A DNA stretch of 64,000 bases from Planococcus circulans (GTDB lineage: Bacteria > Bacillota > Bacilli > Bacillales_A > Planococcaceae): the NCBI RefSeq assembly GCF_020023385.1, contig NZ_JAIQCL010000006.1:62001-126000 (forward strand), given 5' to 3'. The position numbers and the translations under genes were made by a program. The notes under the pieces were generated by a model that was not told where the DNA came from, searched no databases, and was given only the letters and a program-made list of their open reading frames with translations. The first letter of the stretch is position 1; each line of letters opens with the position of its first letter. Shown piece after piece: positions 44,283 through 53,764 of the stretch.

Positions 44283-44470
44283 CGTTCTTATTCCAATTAC
44301 CGAAATCAAGTACTTCTGATAAACTCCTGAGAGGTAAACTGATTTTTTATTAGACCCTTTTTCAGAATCTCTAAAACCAGTGTGTTAATGCACCTTATTA
44401 TATGGAGAGAATTAGACAATTTTTTTTCTAATAATCCTATAGTATCAAGCTTCTGAATGTACCTCTTTTG
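44283..44470 (-). pseudogene. Degenerate gene remnant A related to remnants near the Rhs locus
   Basis: On the minus strand TACATTCAGAAGCTTG and, about 120 bp on, AGTTTACCTCTCAGGAG then TTATCAGAAG match segments of the remnant at 55033-55240 and (second segment) at 47420-47470. No open frame spans it. Family unknown. Confidence 0.45.
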
Positions 44471-44609
44471 CTAGTAAGTTACATTCATAGTTAGTTTTTC
44501 GGGTATATTGTTCCTTAAATGCTTAGGAAAGGTCAACGAGAAATGCTATAGTCAAAAGGGCCAGAAATTTCATAAAATCGGCCATAGGCTATTTGAGGAG
44601 GCGTTCATT

Positions 44610-44675
44610 ATGACAAACAACATCACCGTTACCATCAATGAGTACAAGGGGATAACGCCTGTTTTTGGCAAGTAA
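44610..44675 (+). pseudogene. Gene truncated after 21 codons by IS21 element 1
   Basis: ATG 44610 with GAGGAGG in place starts a frame MTNNITVTINEYKGITPVFGK that ends in a TAA at the border of the insertion element. The strong ribosome site suggests a real gene whose remainder is missing on the other side of the element. Confidence 0.5.
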
Positions 44676-44733
44676 AAAATGTAGTGAATGGCATTTAAAA
44701 ATGTCGCTTGCCAAAGCACCTTTTTCTACGTAT

Positions 44734-45182
44734 TCAATTTTGCAGTAAAGACTCTTTCATCCGATGGCTCGGGCCTTTAAAAACAACCAAATGGGAATGG
44801 TGAATCAACCGGTCTATGACCGCTTCGGTGAGGATCGGGTCACCGAATACATGATTCCACTCCCCAAACCGCAGGTTTGTCGTGATAATTAGACTTTTTC
44901 TTTCGTAACACATGCTGATGACCTGAAAGAGAAGTTCGGCTCCTTGCTTATGCAAGGGAATATAGCCGAGTTCATCTAATTGAAGGGTACCGTCGGCACC
45001 TCCGGCAGCTGTGAGTGACTGAGTAAGAGATTCGTTTTTCGTTCCTCCCGCTGCTGAATTTCCTGCTCCATGAGCTTGAGGAGGAATTCTTCATTTGAAG
45101 TCGCTTCAACCTCCTGATAGTGCTGCCGAATCCAACTCAGCTTTAATCGCTTGGCATATTCTTCAATCGTTTGCTCCATCAA
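44734..45182 (-). pseudogene. istB: IstB ATPase with internal deletion
   Basis: The first 60 codons (EQTIEEYAKRLKLSWIRQHY, EEFLLKLMEQEIQQREER) and the last ~80 (LDELGYIPLHKQGAELL, DPILTEAVIDRLIHHS) of an IstB helper are present in different frames with a join near 44980. About 110 residues, including the Walker A loop, are missing. Its start overlaps the istA stop. This copy cannot supply IstB activity. Confidence 0.85.
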
Positions 45183-46681
45183 GAGGCACCTCCTTTGTCA
45201 AAGAGCTGGTCGTAATTGCCCGCGCCTCTGATAATTGCAGGCATGGCTGGAACTGAACCTTTACGAATCTCAATTTCTTTTCGGACGCCTCGGCCATTAA
45301 TCAGCTGGTAAAAGACCTGCTTGATTGAGTCGACTGAAGGATGTCCGTGTTCAGAGGCTAGGGAAAGTGCTTCTGTCGCAACGGAAAAGTCATGCTCTTT
45401 TAACAAGACGGATAGAAGCCGTAAGGCTTGCTGCTTTTCAGGGACGGTACAGGCTTCCAGGTATTGTTGCCAATTTTGCGGAAGCTGTTCATAGAAGCTG
45501 GTATACTTGATTGCCATTGGCCGTTTGGCCATTAAGTTTAAGTAAGGCTGCCATTCCATTGATTTCTTCTTTTCACCGTAAAGCCGCACATGACTGATGA
45601 TCAATTCTTTTTCCGGCGTCATGATGTCGATGCGGTTATAGGAAACCTTAGCCAACACTTTGCTTTTCGCAAAGCGTGGTGAAGTCGAATAAAGCCGGTT
45701 ATCCACTTTCAGGTAGCCGTACTTATCGGCCTTTCCAGATTCAAGCCGGACACATTCAAACGCTTTTTCCGGCAGTTGAAATAAAGCTTCTTTGTCCTCT
45801 TCATAAAGTGCCGTAAGGTGTTCTTCCTTCACGTAGTGCTTCCGGTCGCGATCCTCTTCAGCTAATTGCCAGAATGTGCGATTCAGACTTTCCAAATCGC
45901 TAAATGGCAATTCGGGCAATAAGAAATTGTTCCGCACGTACTTGACCATGGCTTCTACATGTCCTTTTTCATTGCCACTCGCTGGATTGCAGAATTCCGG
46001 GGAAAATCCATAATGAAAGACAAAGCGCTGAAATTCATCCGTTAAAACTCTTTCGCCATGAGGCAAGATTTTCTTTACCGCTGGTGTCAAATTATCAAAA
46101 CGAATAGCCTTCGGGACACCACCTATGTAATGGAAGATTCTTTTCAGCCCTTCCAGGAAACACTCGCGATTTTGAGATCGGAACACTTGAAAATAAAAGG
46201 TATTGCTGTAGGGAAATGATAGAACCAAGTAGGGCAGGTCAATGACCTCGCCGTTATGTATAAAAGGCGCTTCTCCAAAATCCACTTGTGCCGTCCCTGG
46301 TTTCGCTTCCAAGGGCAAGGCAGCTTCTGCAGCTTCACCCAACTCTTTTCTTCGTCGACTTACGTAATCGCGTACCGTACGGTACGACCCTTGGAAGTTG
46401 TGCTCTTTCTCCAACTGATCAAACATTCGCTTGGCGGTGCGTTGGAATTTCTTCTTTTTCTTTGAATCCTCCAACAGCCACTGGTCTAAAACTGGTTTGA
46501 CAACTTCCATCACTCGGGCTTTTCGCCGTTGTATCTGCTTTGGCTCGTTCCAATCTTCTTGATCTGCGTATTTCTTGATGGTTCGGAAATCAATCCCCAT
46601 CTGCTTCGCTACTTCCGAATAGGAACGACCTTTCAGATTTACTTCTTGTCTGATATAATTTACGTCAGTCACTGTCAACAC
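45179..46681 (-). CDS. istA: IS21 transposase IstA
   Basis: A 500-residue IstA: N-terminal helix-turn-helix (GRSYSEVAKQMGIDFRTIKKY), then the DDE core with Asp in AQVDFGEAPF, Asp in IRFDNLTPAV and Glu in NEKGHVEAMVKYVRNNF, and a C-terminal beta domain with LYSTSPRFA. Full length and uninterrupted, so the transposase itself looks intact, although its IstB partner is deleted. Confidence 0.93.
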   Translation of the reverse strand: MLTVTDVNYIRQEVNLKGRSYSEVAKQMGIDFRTIKKYADQEDWNEPKQIQRRKARVMEVVKPVLDQWLLEDSKKKKKFQRTAKRMFDQLEKEHNFQGSYRTVRDYVSRRRKELGEAAEAALPLEAKPGTAQVDFGEAPFIHNGEVIDLPYLVLSFPYSNTFYFQVFRSQNRECFLEGLKRIFHYIGGVPKAIRFDNLTPAVKKILPHGERVLTDEFQRFVFHYGFSPEFCNPASGNEKGHVEAMVKYVRNNFLLPELPFSDLESLNRTFWQLAEEDRDRKHYVKEEHLTALYEEDKEALFQLPEKAFECVRLESGKADKYGYLKVDNRLYSTSPRFAKSKVLAKVSYNRIDIMTPEKELIISHVRLYGEKKKSMEWQPYLNLMAKRPMAIKYTSFYEQLPQNWQQYLEACTVPEKQQALRLLSVLLKEHDFSVATEALSLASEHGHPSVDSIKQVFYQLINGRGVRKEIEIRKGSVPAMPAIIRGAGNYDQLFDKGGAS

Positions 46682-46806
46682 TCCTTCTACCTCCCTGTAA
46701 TTGTTAGCCCAATCACAGAGAGTTTAAATGTATGGGATGCTGTTGACAAGTGACTTTTTTTATTCAATCAGTCTCGAGAGAGACTACATAAATTAACTGC
46801 CAAAGA

Positions 46807-47079
46807 CTACATTTTTAGAATGCCATAAACAATAAATGAAGGTGAAGATTTTGATTCCCAAGATTTTACCATGGAAGATTCACAATGAATGCATTTTTCA
46901 TCAGTAATTGCGGGCGGAAATAATGAATATAACTGGGAAACGCTTATTTCAATCTTATACTCGTCTAAAATCTTTGAAACCTTTTCTCCCTCATAGTACT
47001 TTTGCATGAGCTCAACTATCTGTTCTTCCTTTACATGTGCAATCCTCTTATCAAGGTTAGAAAAATCTATATTCTCCAT
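46807..47079 (-). pseudogene. Truncated zinc-ribbon-type protein, cut by IS21 element 1
   Basis: ATG 47079 after GGAG opens a frame for about 90 residues: charged N-terminal helices (NLDKRIAHVKEEQIVELMQK), then PAITDEKCIHCESSMV with a CxxC pair, and it runs into the element's terminal repeat (ends ILKM). The second Cys pair and the rest of the gene are lost. Family not identified. Confidence 0.55.
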
Positions 47080-47360
47080 TAGTATCTCCAATTAAGACCC
47101 CTCCAAAATAAAAAACATCAGTTCGCTTCTATTAATTATAAACAAAAGAAAGAAGTCCGGCTAATTCCCTCTATAATTAACCAAATAAAACTTGCTGTTA
47201 AGAAGCTTTTATATTGAATAGCGTCTTACCCTTTCCATTTTTACCGTATTAAAATACGAAACTCCTATCAAAAGGGTATCGAATTAAAAATTACATTGCT
47301 ATACATTCTCTTTCTTTTTTTAGCTTTTGATAATCAGTGAACCACTTTTTTGCAGGAAAA
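47080..47360. other. 280 bp A+T-rich spacer
   Basis: No open frame with a ribosome site; nothing recognised. Confidence 0.4.
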
Positions 47361-47397
47361 GGACGAGAAGATGCTTTAAATGTGCATCTTCTCGTCC
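47361..47397 (-). terminator. Terminator of the Rhs-associated small genes
   Basis: GGACGAGAAGATGC / GCATCTTCTCGTCC perfect 14-bp stem with T residues on the minus strand, downstream of the two small membrane-protein genes. Confidence 0.75.
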
Positions 47398-47419
47398 CCC
47401 TGTGTGGTTTAATTTATAT

Positions 47420-47470
47420 AATTGCTTCTGATAATCCCTTATATGTTAACTTTCTTAGAATTGAAGGCAT
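47420..47470 (-). repeat. Degenerate remnant B
   Basis: Minus strand AGTTAACATATAAGGG then TTATCAGAAGCA resembles segments at 55060-55090 and 44310-44345. Possible end of a third decayed paralogue. Confidence 0.35.
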
Positions 47471-47551
47471 AATAAACTATTGCTGATTGTTACAGAAACT
47501 ATATTCATATGAAGGAACTCTTACGGCAAGATAAAAGCATCAAACCAGGTT

Positions 47552-47824
47552 TTATATTGCACTGTATACATAGACAGCAACAAAAAAGTGAAAAAGATTA
47601 GCAAGAGTATTCAATGTAATTAATACCAATCTTATTTTACCGCCCCTTCCGCTTATAGCGAATACTAATCCAATCATAGAAAATATGAAGGGGAAAAAGA
47701 GGCTTATTCTTGATTCAATGCCAAAATCGATAAATCCATAGTTGGTAAATTGAGCCGATAAAAAAGGGACGACTGACAAGAGAAAGAAGAAAAGTGAAAG
47801 TAAGGACCGAGTATTCTTAGACAT
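47552..47824 (-). CDS. Small membrane protein downstream of Rhs (90 aa)
   Basis: Three hydrophobic segments: about 7-24 (LLSLFFFLLSVVPFLSA), 40-58 and 65-88; a short basic loop GRGGKIR between the last two. AAAGGAGG precedes the ATG. Located on the same strand as the Rhs gene, two genes downstream, within its presumed operon. Position and membrane nature make it a candidate immunity protein; no family recognised. Confidence 0.65.
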   Translation of the reverse strand: MSKNTRSLLSLFFFLLSVVPFLSAQFTNYGFIDFGIESRISLFFPFIFSMIGLVFAISGRGGKIRLVLITLNTLANLFHFFVAVYVYSAI

Positions 47825-47985
47825 ATGAACCTCCTTTCATTCTTTGTCTGAACAAAGTTTTAGTTGTATACATCTCAAATTTTTTACAACCCATTTATTT
47901 CTACTCCGATCTCTCTTTAAAACATATTGAGTCGGCTCTTCATGGCAGTTACTTACATTCAAGTGAAATATCCTACTTAAATATT

Positions 47986-48213
47986 TTAAATGACTCCATA
48001 CATTCCCAAATAAAGTGTAATTGCTCCAGAAATAATAATGAACCACTTAAACAACAGGTAATTTACCATTGGAGGCAAAGGCGTGAAATCTCTAAAAACA
48101 TGGAATTTATCCGTTTCTAAAACTGCCTTTTTAGTAAATACAAAAATCGCCATGTATATAGCGAAAATACCAAATAAAGTAATTAATATAGACCATATTA
48201 GCTCCTCATTCAC
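47986..48213 (-). CDS. Small membrane protein directly downstream of Rhs (75 aa)
   Basis: Two hydrophobic segments (about 6-26 and 50-73) flank a polar loop KKAVLETDKFHVFRDFTPLP. It starts about 30 bp after the Rhs stop codon; the ribosome site is weak or distant (GAGGGG 13 nt upstream). First candidate for the cognate immunity protein by position. No family recognised. Confidence 0.6.
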   Translation of the reverse strand: MNEELIWSILITLFGIFAIYMAIFVFTKKAVLETDKFHVFRDFTPLPPMVNYLLFKWFIIISGAITLYLGMYGVI

Positions 48214-48242
48214 TTATTAATCCCCTCTTTTTATTCAGATTT

Positions 48243-51200
48243 TTAACGATATCTATCTACTATTCTACTTAAAACTGGCTTTATTGCTTGATAAAATGCG
48301 TTATCAGATTTACCGAATAAAGATAGAAATTGATTTTCAGCCAAACCTGCAGTACTATAATTACCTGCTTGTCCAATAGCATAAGCAAGTGGGGCTAAAT
48401 TAAATGACAATATGGCCGTCTCCAAGGATCCTAATGTAGCAATGGTTTTAATTTTATCTACTAAACCAAATCCAATAGCTCCTGTTGCAGCGCCTCTAAT
48501 TGCTGTAAGACCTAATGCTCCTTTGTCTATATGGCTAGAAGCATTATTAACTCCATACTCCGCAACAAGCTCTAAATAGTAGGACATGATATTAATAAGA
48601 GCTCCAACTACTGCCCCCATTACAATTTGTGCTAAATTACCATTTGGATCGTAGTTCATCACCGGATTATTGTTTGCGTAACTATACCCATTTTGAGTCA
48701 ATGGATTTTTTGTCTCTCCAGCTACAGGATCTGCTGCCAAGAAGACACCTTCTGCTGCATTGTAGTAACGGGCAATCAGGTAATAGTGATCGGTCTCTTC
48801 ATCATATCGGTAGCCTGCGTAACGGTAAGGGTTCGCTTCTGCCAATGCTCCACTTTGGGACAGAATATTCCCCCAGGCATCATAGCTGTAGGAAGCGACT
48901 GTTTGACCGGAAGCGTTGGTCAGTGCTACAACGTCGTAATGGCCATTCAATACATAGAAGTACGTCTGCCCATTAGTAGTCATGGTCTTCGGAAAGCCAC
49001 GCTGGTCGAAACTGTACTCTGCCGTAATAGTACCCGCGGCGTTGGTTTCAAACAGTACTTCAATGCCTTGGCCATAATGGTAATTTGTTCGGACGCCTCC
49101 GATGGTTTTGCTGGTGCGGCGGCTTTGTTCGTCATACGTGTAAGAAGCGACCAGTTGTCCGGAAAGCGTTTTGACGGTTTGAAGTTCATCGAACTGGTTG
49201 TACGTATAGTTGAATCGGTCGTCTTTGATACGATTCCCGTTTGAATCATAGGTAAAACTTACCCCATCTACGGAAGTTAGTTCATTGTTGTCATTGTGGC
49301 CGTAAACGGTCCGAGTGGTTTGCCCATTCTTCACCGTTTCTGTTTCCAACCGATTTCCCACTTTGTTGTATTCGTAGATTTCTACTGTCCCATCGGCCAG
49401 CGTCTGGCTCTTTAGTTGGTTCAGTTCATCGTACGTGTAGACTTTATTCCCGTTTGTCGAGGTGACGGTTTCGATATTTCCATTCTCGTCATGCGTAAAA
49501 GCTTCCGACAGAATGGACGTAGTTCCTCTTTTGACCGTCAAGTTCAACAATTGCTCAGCATCGTCAAAATTGAACCCCGTTTGGACGCCATTGCTATACG
49601 TAATAGAAAGTGGAAGTCCGACCGGTTCGTAACCAAACGTTACCAGATTCGTACCATTGCGGTTGATTTCCTTTAACTTGCCTGTTTCCGTAAAATCATA
49701 CGATTGCGTAAACGAAGTGGTGCTAGATTTACCGATTTGAGAAGTTAATTCATTAGCATCATTGTAATTGTAGTCAACCGATAGCGTGCCACTTGTTTCA
49801 AGGTCCAGATTCTCATTGGCATCATAGGCAAAACTTTTTAGGTTTCCGGTTGAGGAATCCGTAATGGTTTTCACATTTCCATTCTTATCGTAGGTCATAC
49901 CCCATTTTTTAACGCCATTTGCAGATATAGATTGCAGCTGATTAACGCTATCAAATGTATTGGTTAGATTCGTTCCGGAAGGCTTCATCGTTGAAGTAAG
50001 ATTTCCATTATGATCATATCCCAACGTCGTAACCTCTCCCATGGGCATCGTACGAGATTTCAACTGATTCTGCCCCGTATACGTGAAAGCAGTCTTTTTG
50101 CCTTCTGCATTGACAACCGAAAGCAAGTTTCCGTTGCCATCGTAAGTGTAAGGAGAACTCCCACCTTGTGCATTTGTGACCCCTTTCAACAAGAGTTGCT
50201 GATCGTAAGCAAAAGATGTACGGTTTTGTTTAGCATCCAGTTGTGAAGTTACGTTTCCGAACTTGTCGGACTCGGTTTCTGTAATACGCCCCATCGCATC
50301 TGTACCAGATGTCTGATAATTGCTGCCTGTGTCATAGGCATACAGTTTTTGTGTGCCATCCGAAGCGGTGGTTGACATTCTATTACCATAGATATCGTAG
50401 GCTTGCGTCGTGATGTTGCCATCCGCTTCGGTCATATCCACCATATTTCCTTTGGCATCATAATTCATTGAAGTCATACCCTTTGAATTGGTTGCCGTCT
50501 TCAAATTGCTGAAATTGTCATACGTATTCGTGCGTTGAATCCCTTTAGCATCTGTTGAATTTAGCAGATTACCATTTGCATCAAAGAGACTTTTCGTAAT
50601 TTTGCCTTCCGCGTCCGTGAATTGCGTTGGGTTGAGATTGGCATCCATGGTGTCCTGGCTTGATGTTCTGCCTAATGGATCGGTACTTGATTGGACACCA
50701 TAATGATTATTTAAAGTCAGCTTTGTAACCCCGCCATTGGGATCGGTTATTTCGGAAGTGCGATTCGGTAAATCATATCGGTACGAAGTGACCGGAACAC
50801 CAGTTCCAGATGGAGATGGTTGCTGAACAGATTGAACAAATGCACCACTATAAGTGATCTTTGTTATGTTTCCATTGGGATCGGTAATCGTGCTCATTTT
50901 CCCACTTGCATCATAGCCATAGAAAGTCGACAGGTATATCGTAGCGTCTGTGTATTCACGTACTTCCCGAAGGTTGCCGGCCGTATAATGATAGGTATAT
51001 CTTTTCCCTTCAAACGCCACGCTTGAAATGCCCGCGCTGCCCTGTGTAATCGTCATTTTTCTTCCAGAAGCATCGGTCACACTAATAATTTCCCCTTGAT
51101 CGTCATATGCATATTGAATTTTATTGCCATTTCGATCGAGTTGATAATCAAGTTGATAAATGGTGGAATTTGTTTCATAATCGATTCGTTGTATGGACCT

Positions 51201-53159
51201 TCTGAACAGTGAAACATCTCCACTCTTGCCTGTTATCTCATATGCTGTGTCTGCTATTTCAACCCCATGGCTAATTCTAGTGACCGGTACTTCTTTAATA
51301 CTCCTATAAATACCAGGAGGCCCTATAAATTTCTTTGCCACGGCATCATAGACAAAGTCATGGGTCGTTCCATCTCGATCGGTATAATAGAGCAAGTTGT
51401 CTTCCGTTTGTGTAATGCTTTCCGATCCAGTAAACGACCATCCTGGCCCGAACGCATCAACTTCCGTAGACTTCGAGTTGTAAATCCGTTCAAATGCCAT
51501 GCCTGAATTTCCTCGGCCACTGACATTGATATCACTGAACTGAACCACACCGTTGCCTGTTCCTACGTTGACAGCTAGGCTTCCCTTCGCTACCTCGTGT
51601 TGATCAAAAGTCCAATAGGATTCGAGTCCCACTCGACTTGCCGATACATAAGTGATGGCTAAAACAGGAGCGTAATCACTGTTACCGATATCGTTGCCGG
51701 AGATAAATTTTTTATAAGTTTTGATGCCTTCATTGTTTGCTTTTAACAGCAGTCCTTTATTGGTATATGGCTTGCCAATCCAACTTTGGATCTTCGCGGG
51801 TGGTATTTCCCATTTGTAATTTATACTTAGATCGGTAAGGTGTCCCACATTCGCGGTGTCCATAAGTGTACTGTCGTAATCTCCACCATTTGCAGTCCAT
51901 GGATTAATCCCGTCGCGTTTGGACCAGCTAGCTCCTGCCTCTGTCCACGTATTGGTCACCTCATGCAAGTCAACAAGTATATCTGTATCATTCCAAACGG
52001 TTGCTAAACGCAAGTTCAGGGTTGCATCAAGGACCTGCGTACCTGCCGGAATTGAAGTAAGATCAAAATTCAACAAGGATCGGATTTTGTTTGTCGTCAT
52101 GGAATTTTGATGAAGGCCAACGCCTAAAGTTGTTTCAGATCCTCCTGTATCATTGGGGAAGTAACTCCGGATGTTGGTATCATCTACATTTGCTAGTGTT
52201 TGGACCTTCACCACGGTCGGATCAATCACGACAGGATAAACGCGTTCTTCACTTTCCAGCCATTCCCGATTAGGGATGAGGTCAACATAAAGTTGGTTCT
52301 CCCGTTCTACAATCTTCATCTCTACATCGTAAGAAAATGCCTCCTCTGCAAAAGAAGTTACTTCTGGATTTTCCTTATAGCCTTCTGGTTTGAATGAGTC
52401 GTACATAAAAGGCTTGTCAAGATAGAACATGCTTTCCTTGGTTTCTGAATGGCTGAACAAGATACGTCCATCTGCTTGCGCCTCATAAGTTAGCCCAGTT
52501 AAATCCAAGGAAAATGAGAAGGATATAGGAGTGCCAGCTTCTGGTTTCTCTTTTAAAATAATATCTTCTTTTATACGATCGGTTCCCACTGTATATTTGA
52601 CATCGACATTTGGGTATAGTTCGGGATAGACAATCTCATTTCCCGTTATTTCTGCCACGGATTCTCTTAAGTTATCCTGTGTCGTTGAAGGAGCTGCTGA
52701 TTCTGTTCCAACAGCAGTCATCGCTACCGAAACATCTCCATTTTTGATCTCTACCAACTGAGTGTCCTCAGTTGCTTGTTCGCTAAAACTCGTTTCCAAT
52801 GAATTGGCTTTGTTGACAAACCCCTTACCGGATGTTGCCGGAACAAGCGAATTGTCAATTGAGGTCCATTCTTTTTTATTTTTTTCTTTAAAATGAATAG
52901 GATTCTCTGAAATTTCCGTGGTAAAAGTCCCGTCAGTATTCTCAAAGGTCTTCGATTTTTCAGAGCGCATAGAAACAACTTCATTACCTTTACTTCCTGC
53001 AGATGGATTATCTGCTTGTGTTAAAATTTCTGTAGTAGGCTCTTGTGCTTCGACTTTTTCAGTTCCTATGTACTTCATCGGCAACAAGGTTATAAGTAGT
53101 GTTAACACCACCAACAACGTAATCCATTCTTTTCTTATTCTTCTTTGCAACCTGTTCAA
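48243..53159 (-). CDS. Secreted Rhs/YD-repeat protein, probable polymorphic toxin (WapA-like)
   Basis: A 1638-residue secreted protein. Signal peptide about 1-39 (RKEWITLLVVLTLLITLLP), an N-terminal region to about 340, a DNRLRE-type beta domain about 345-505 (NIRSYFPNDTGGSETTLGVG, RSLLNFDLTSIP), then dozens of YD/RHS repeats about 690-1490 (YDANGNLL-type). The Rhs core ends with ARYYNAAEGVFLAADP and NNNPVMNYDPNG near residue 1507; the last 131 residues (48246-48638) form the variable C-terminal module, here hydrophobic and Gly/Ala-rich. Start is TTG 53159 or 53150. Two small membrane-protein genes follow. Length and order fit WapA-like contact-dependent toxins. Confidence 0.88.
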   Translation of the reverse strand: MNRLQRRIRKEWITLLVVLTLLITLLPMKYIGTEKVEAQEPTTEILTQADNPSAGSKGNEVVSMRSEKSKTFENTDGTFTTEISENPIHFKEKNKKEWTSIDNSLVPATSGKGFVNKANSLETSFSEQATEDTQLVEIKNGDVSVAMTAVGTESAAPSTTQDNLRESVAEITGNEIVYPELYPNVDVKYTVGTDRIKEDIILKEKPEAGTPISFSFSLDLTGLTYEAQADGRILFSHSETKESMFYLDKPFMYDSFKPEGYKENPEVTSFAEEAFSYDVEMKIVERENQLYVDLIPNREWLESEERVYPVVIDPTVVKVQTLANVDDTNIRSYFPNDTGGSETTLGVGLHQNSMTTNKIRSLLNFDLTSIPAGTQVLDATLNLRLATVWNDTDILVDLHEVTNTWTEAGASWSKRDGINPWTANGGDYDSTLMDTANVGHLTDLSINYKWEIPPAKIQSWIGKPYTNKGLLLKANNEGIKTYKKFISGNDIGNSDYAPVLAITYVSASRVGLESYWTFDQHEVAKGSLAVNVGTGNGVVQFSDINVSGRGNSGMAFERIYNSKSTEVDAFGPGWSFTGSESITQTEDNLLYYTDRDGTTHDFVYDAVAKKFIGPPGIYRSIKEVPVTRISHGVEIADTAYEITGKSGDVSLFRRSIQRIDYETNSTIYQLDYQLDRNGNKIQYAYDDQGEIISVTDASGRKMTITQGSAGISSVAFEGKRYTYHYTAGNLREVREYTDATIYLSTFYGYDASGKMSTITDPNGNITKITYSGAFVQSVQQPSPSGTGVPVTSYRYDLPNRTSEITDPNGGVTKLTLNNHYGVQSSTDPLGRTSSQDTMDANLNPTQFTDAEGKITKSLFDANGNLLNSTDAKGIQRTNTYDNFSNLKTATNSKGMTSMNYDAKGNMVDMTEADGNITTQAYDIYGNRMSTTASDGTQKLYAYDTGSNYQTSGTDAMGRITETESDKFGNVTSQLDAKQNRTSFAYDQQLLLKGVTNAQGGSSPYTYDGNGNLLSVVNAEGKKTAFTYTGQNQLKSRTMPMGEVTTLGYDHNGNLTSTMKPSGTNLTNTFDSVNQLQSISANGVKKWGMTYDKNGNVKTITDSSTGNLKSFAYDANENLDLETSGTLSVDYNYNDANELTSQIGKSSTTSFTQSYDFTETGKLKEINRNGTNLVTFGYEPVGLPLSITYSNGVQTGFNFDDAEQLLNLTVKRGTTSILSEAFTHDENGNIETVTSTNGNKVYTYDELNQLKSQTLADGTVEIYEYNKVGNRLETETVKNGQTTRTVYGHNDNNELTSVDGVSFTYDSNGNRIKDDRFNYTYNQFDELQTVKTLSGQLVASYTYDEQSRRTSKTIGGVRTNYHYGQGIEVLFETNAAGTITAEYSFDQRGFPKTMTTNGQTYFYVLNGHYDVVALTNASGQTVASYSYDAWGNILSQSGALAEANPYRYAGYRYDEETDHYYLIARYYNAAEGVFLAADPVAGETKNPLTQNGYSYANNNPVMNYDPNGNLAQIVMGAVVGALINIMSYYLELVAEYGVNNASSHIDKGALGLTAIRGAATGAIGFGLVDKIKTIATLGSLETAILSFNLAPLAYAIGQAGNYSTAGLAENQFLSLFGKSDNAFYQAIKPVLSRIVDRYR

Positions 53160-53520
53160 TTCCCCACCTACTCTTTCTTTTTTTTTGAAAAAATTACCTG
53201 TTTATTATTGTAAATAAATTTATTACAAATGTATGTATAATTAACAGTAAAATCTATTTATTTATTTTAAATATCCTAAATATGGTAATAACTATAGCTC
53301 TTTAGTTTTATTAAATGATAAGTAATTATTATTTGATAATATTTTTCTTTAATTTAATTACTCACTTATTTATTACCAAATGTTTAAGCATATATAAGAA
53401 AAATCATTTCCCTCTAATCAGTTTTAAATCGCAGTATTTATTCCATCTATATTTTTTGTTGTAAAAGAAAAAGGAAAAATGCTATAAAAAATGTAAATGA
53501 GAATTGTGTATATATTTTGA
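53160..53520. other. 360 bp very A+T-rich region upstream of the Rhs gene
   Basis: Presumably holds the Rhs promoter, but I cannot pick a single convincing minus-35/minus-10 pair. No gene seen. Confidence 0.4.
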
Positions 53521-53676
53521 TTTTTAAATGGTGCAGTTCCTCTTGAAGGAATCAGTGAAGAAGATGAAGAATTGCCGGCTACTGCAAGAAATGATTTCCA
53601 ATTTGTTTTTGCAGACATGGAATTGGCTGCCTTAGGCGCTGGGATACTATTGTTTAGAAGACGCTCGATGGCTTAA
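53521..53676 (+). pseudogene. C-terminal remnant of an LPXTG-type surface protein
   Basis: Plus strand frame reads GAVPLEGISEEDEELPATA, then a hydrophobic segment (MELAALGAGILLF) and RRRSMA before TAA 53674. That is a sortase sorting signal (LPxTx, hydrophobic stretch, positive tail). No start or upstream coding remains. It lies just before a sortase remnant. Confidence 0.7.
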
Positions 53677-53685
53677 TAAAAAAAC

Positions 53686-53717
53686 AAAAAAGCCGTATCT
53701 TTGCATACGGCTTTTTT
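53686..53717. terminator. Terminator after the LPXTG remnant
   Basis: AAAAAAGCCGTAT / ATACGGCTTTTTT perfect 13-bp stem. Confidence 0.88.
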
Positions 53718-53764
53718 GTATGTAGCTATTGGTTTGATTAGAAAGTGAGGTGCAAGTCTGCTCC

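Larger units (their letters stand above)
44675..46816 (-). mobile_element. IS21-family element 1
   Basis: Ends are inverted repeats: left AAAAATGTAGTGAATGGCATTTAA and right (reverse complement) AAAAATGTAGTCTTTGGCAGTTAA share TGTAGTnnnTGGCAnTTAA. It holds istA (intact) and istB (internal deletion), both on the minus strand. No target duplication is seen and different truncated genes flank it, so an adjacent deletion has probably occurred. Confidence 0.85.

Noticed and set aside
47837..48046. 69-codon minus-strand frame between the two Rhs-associated genes
   Set aside because: It lies mostly in another frame of the 75-residue membrane-protein gene and has no ribosome site.
53424..53618. 64-codon minus-strand frame
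   Set aside because: It is antisense to the LPXTG remnant and has no ribosome site; the plus-strand sorting signal explains the region.
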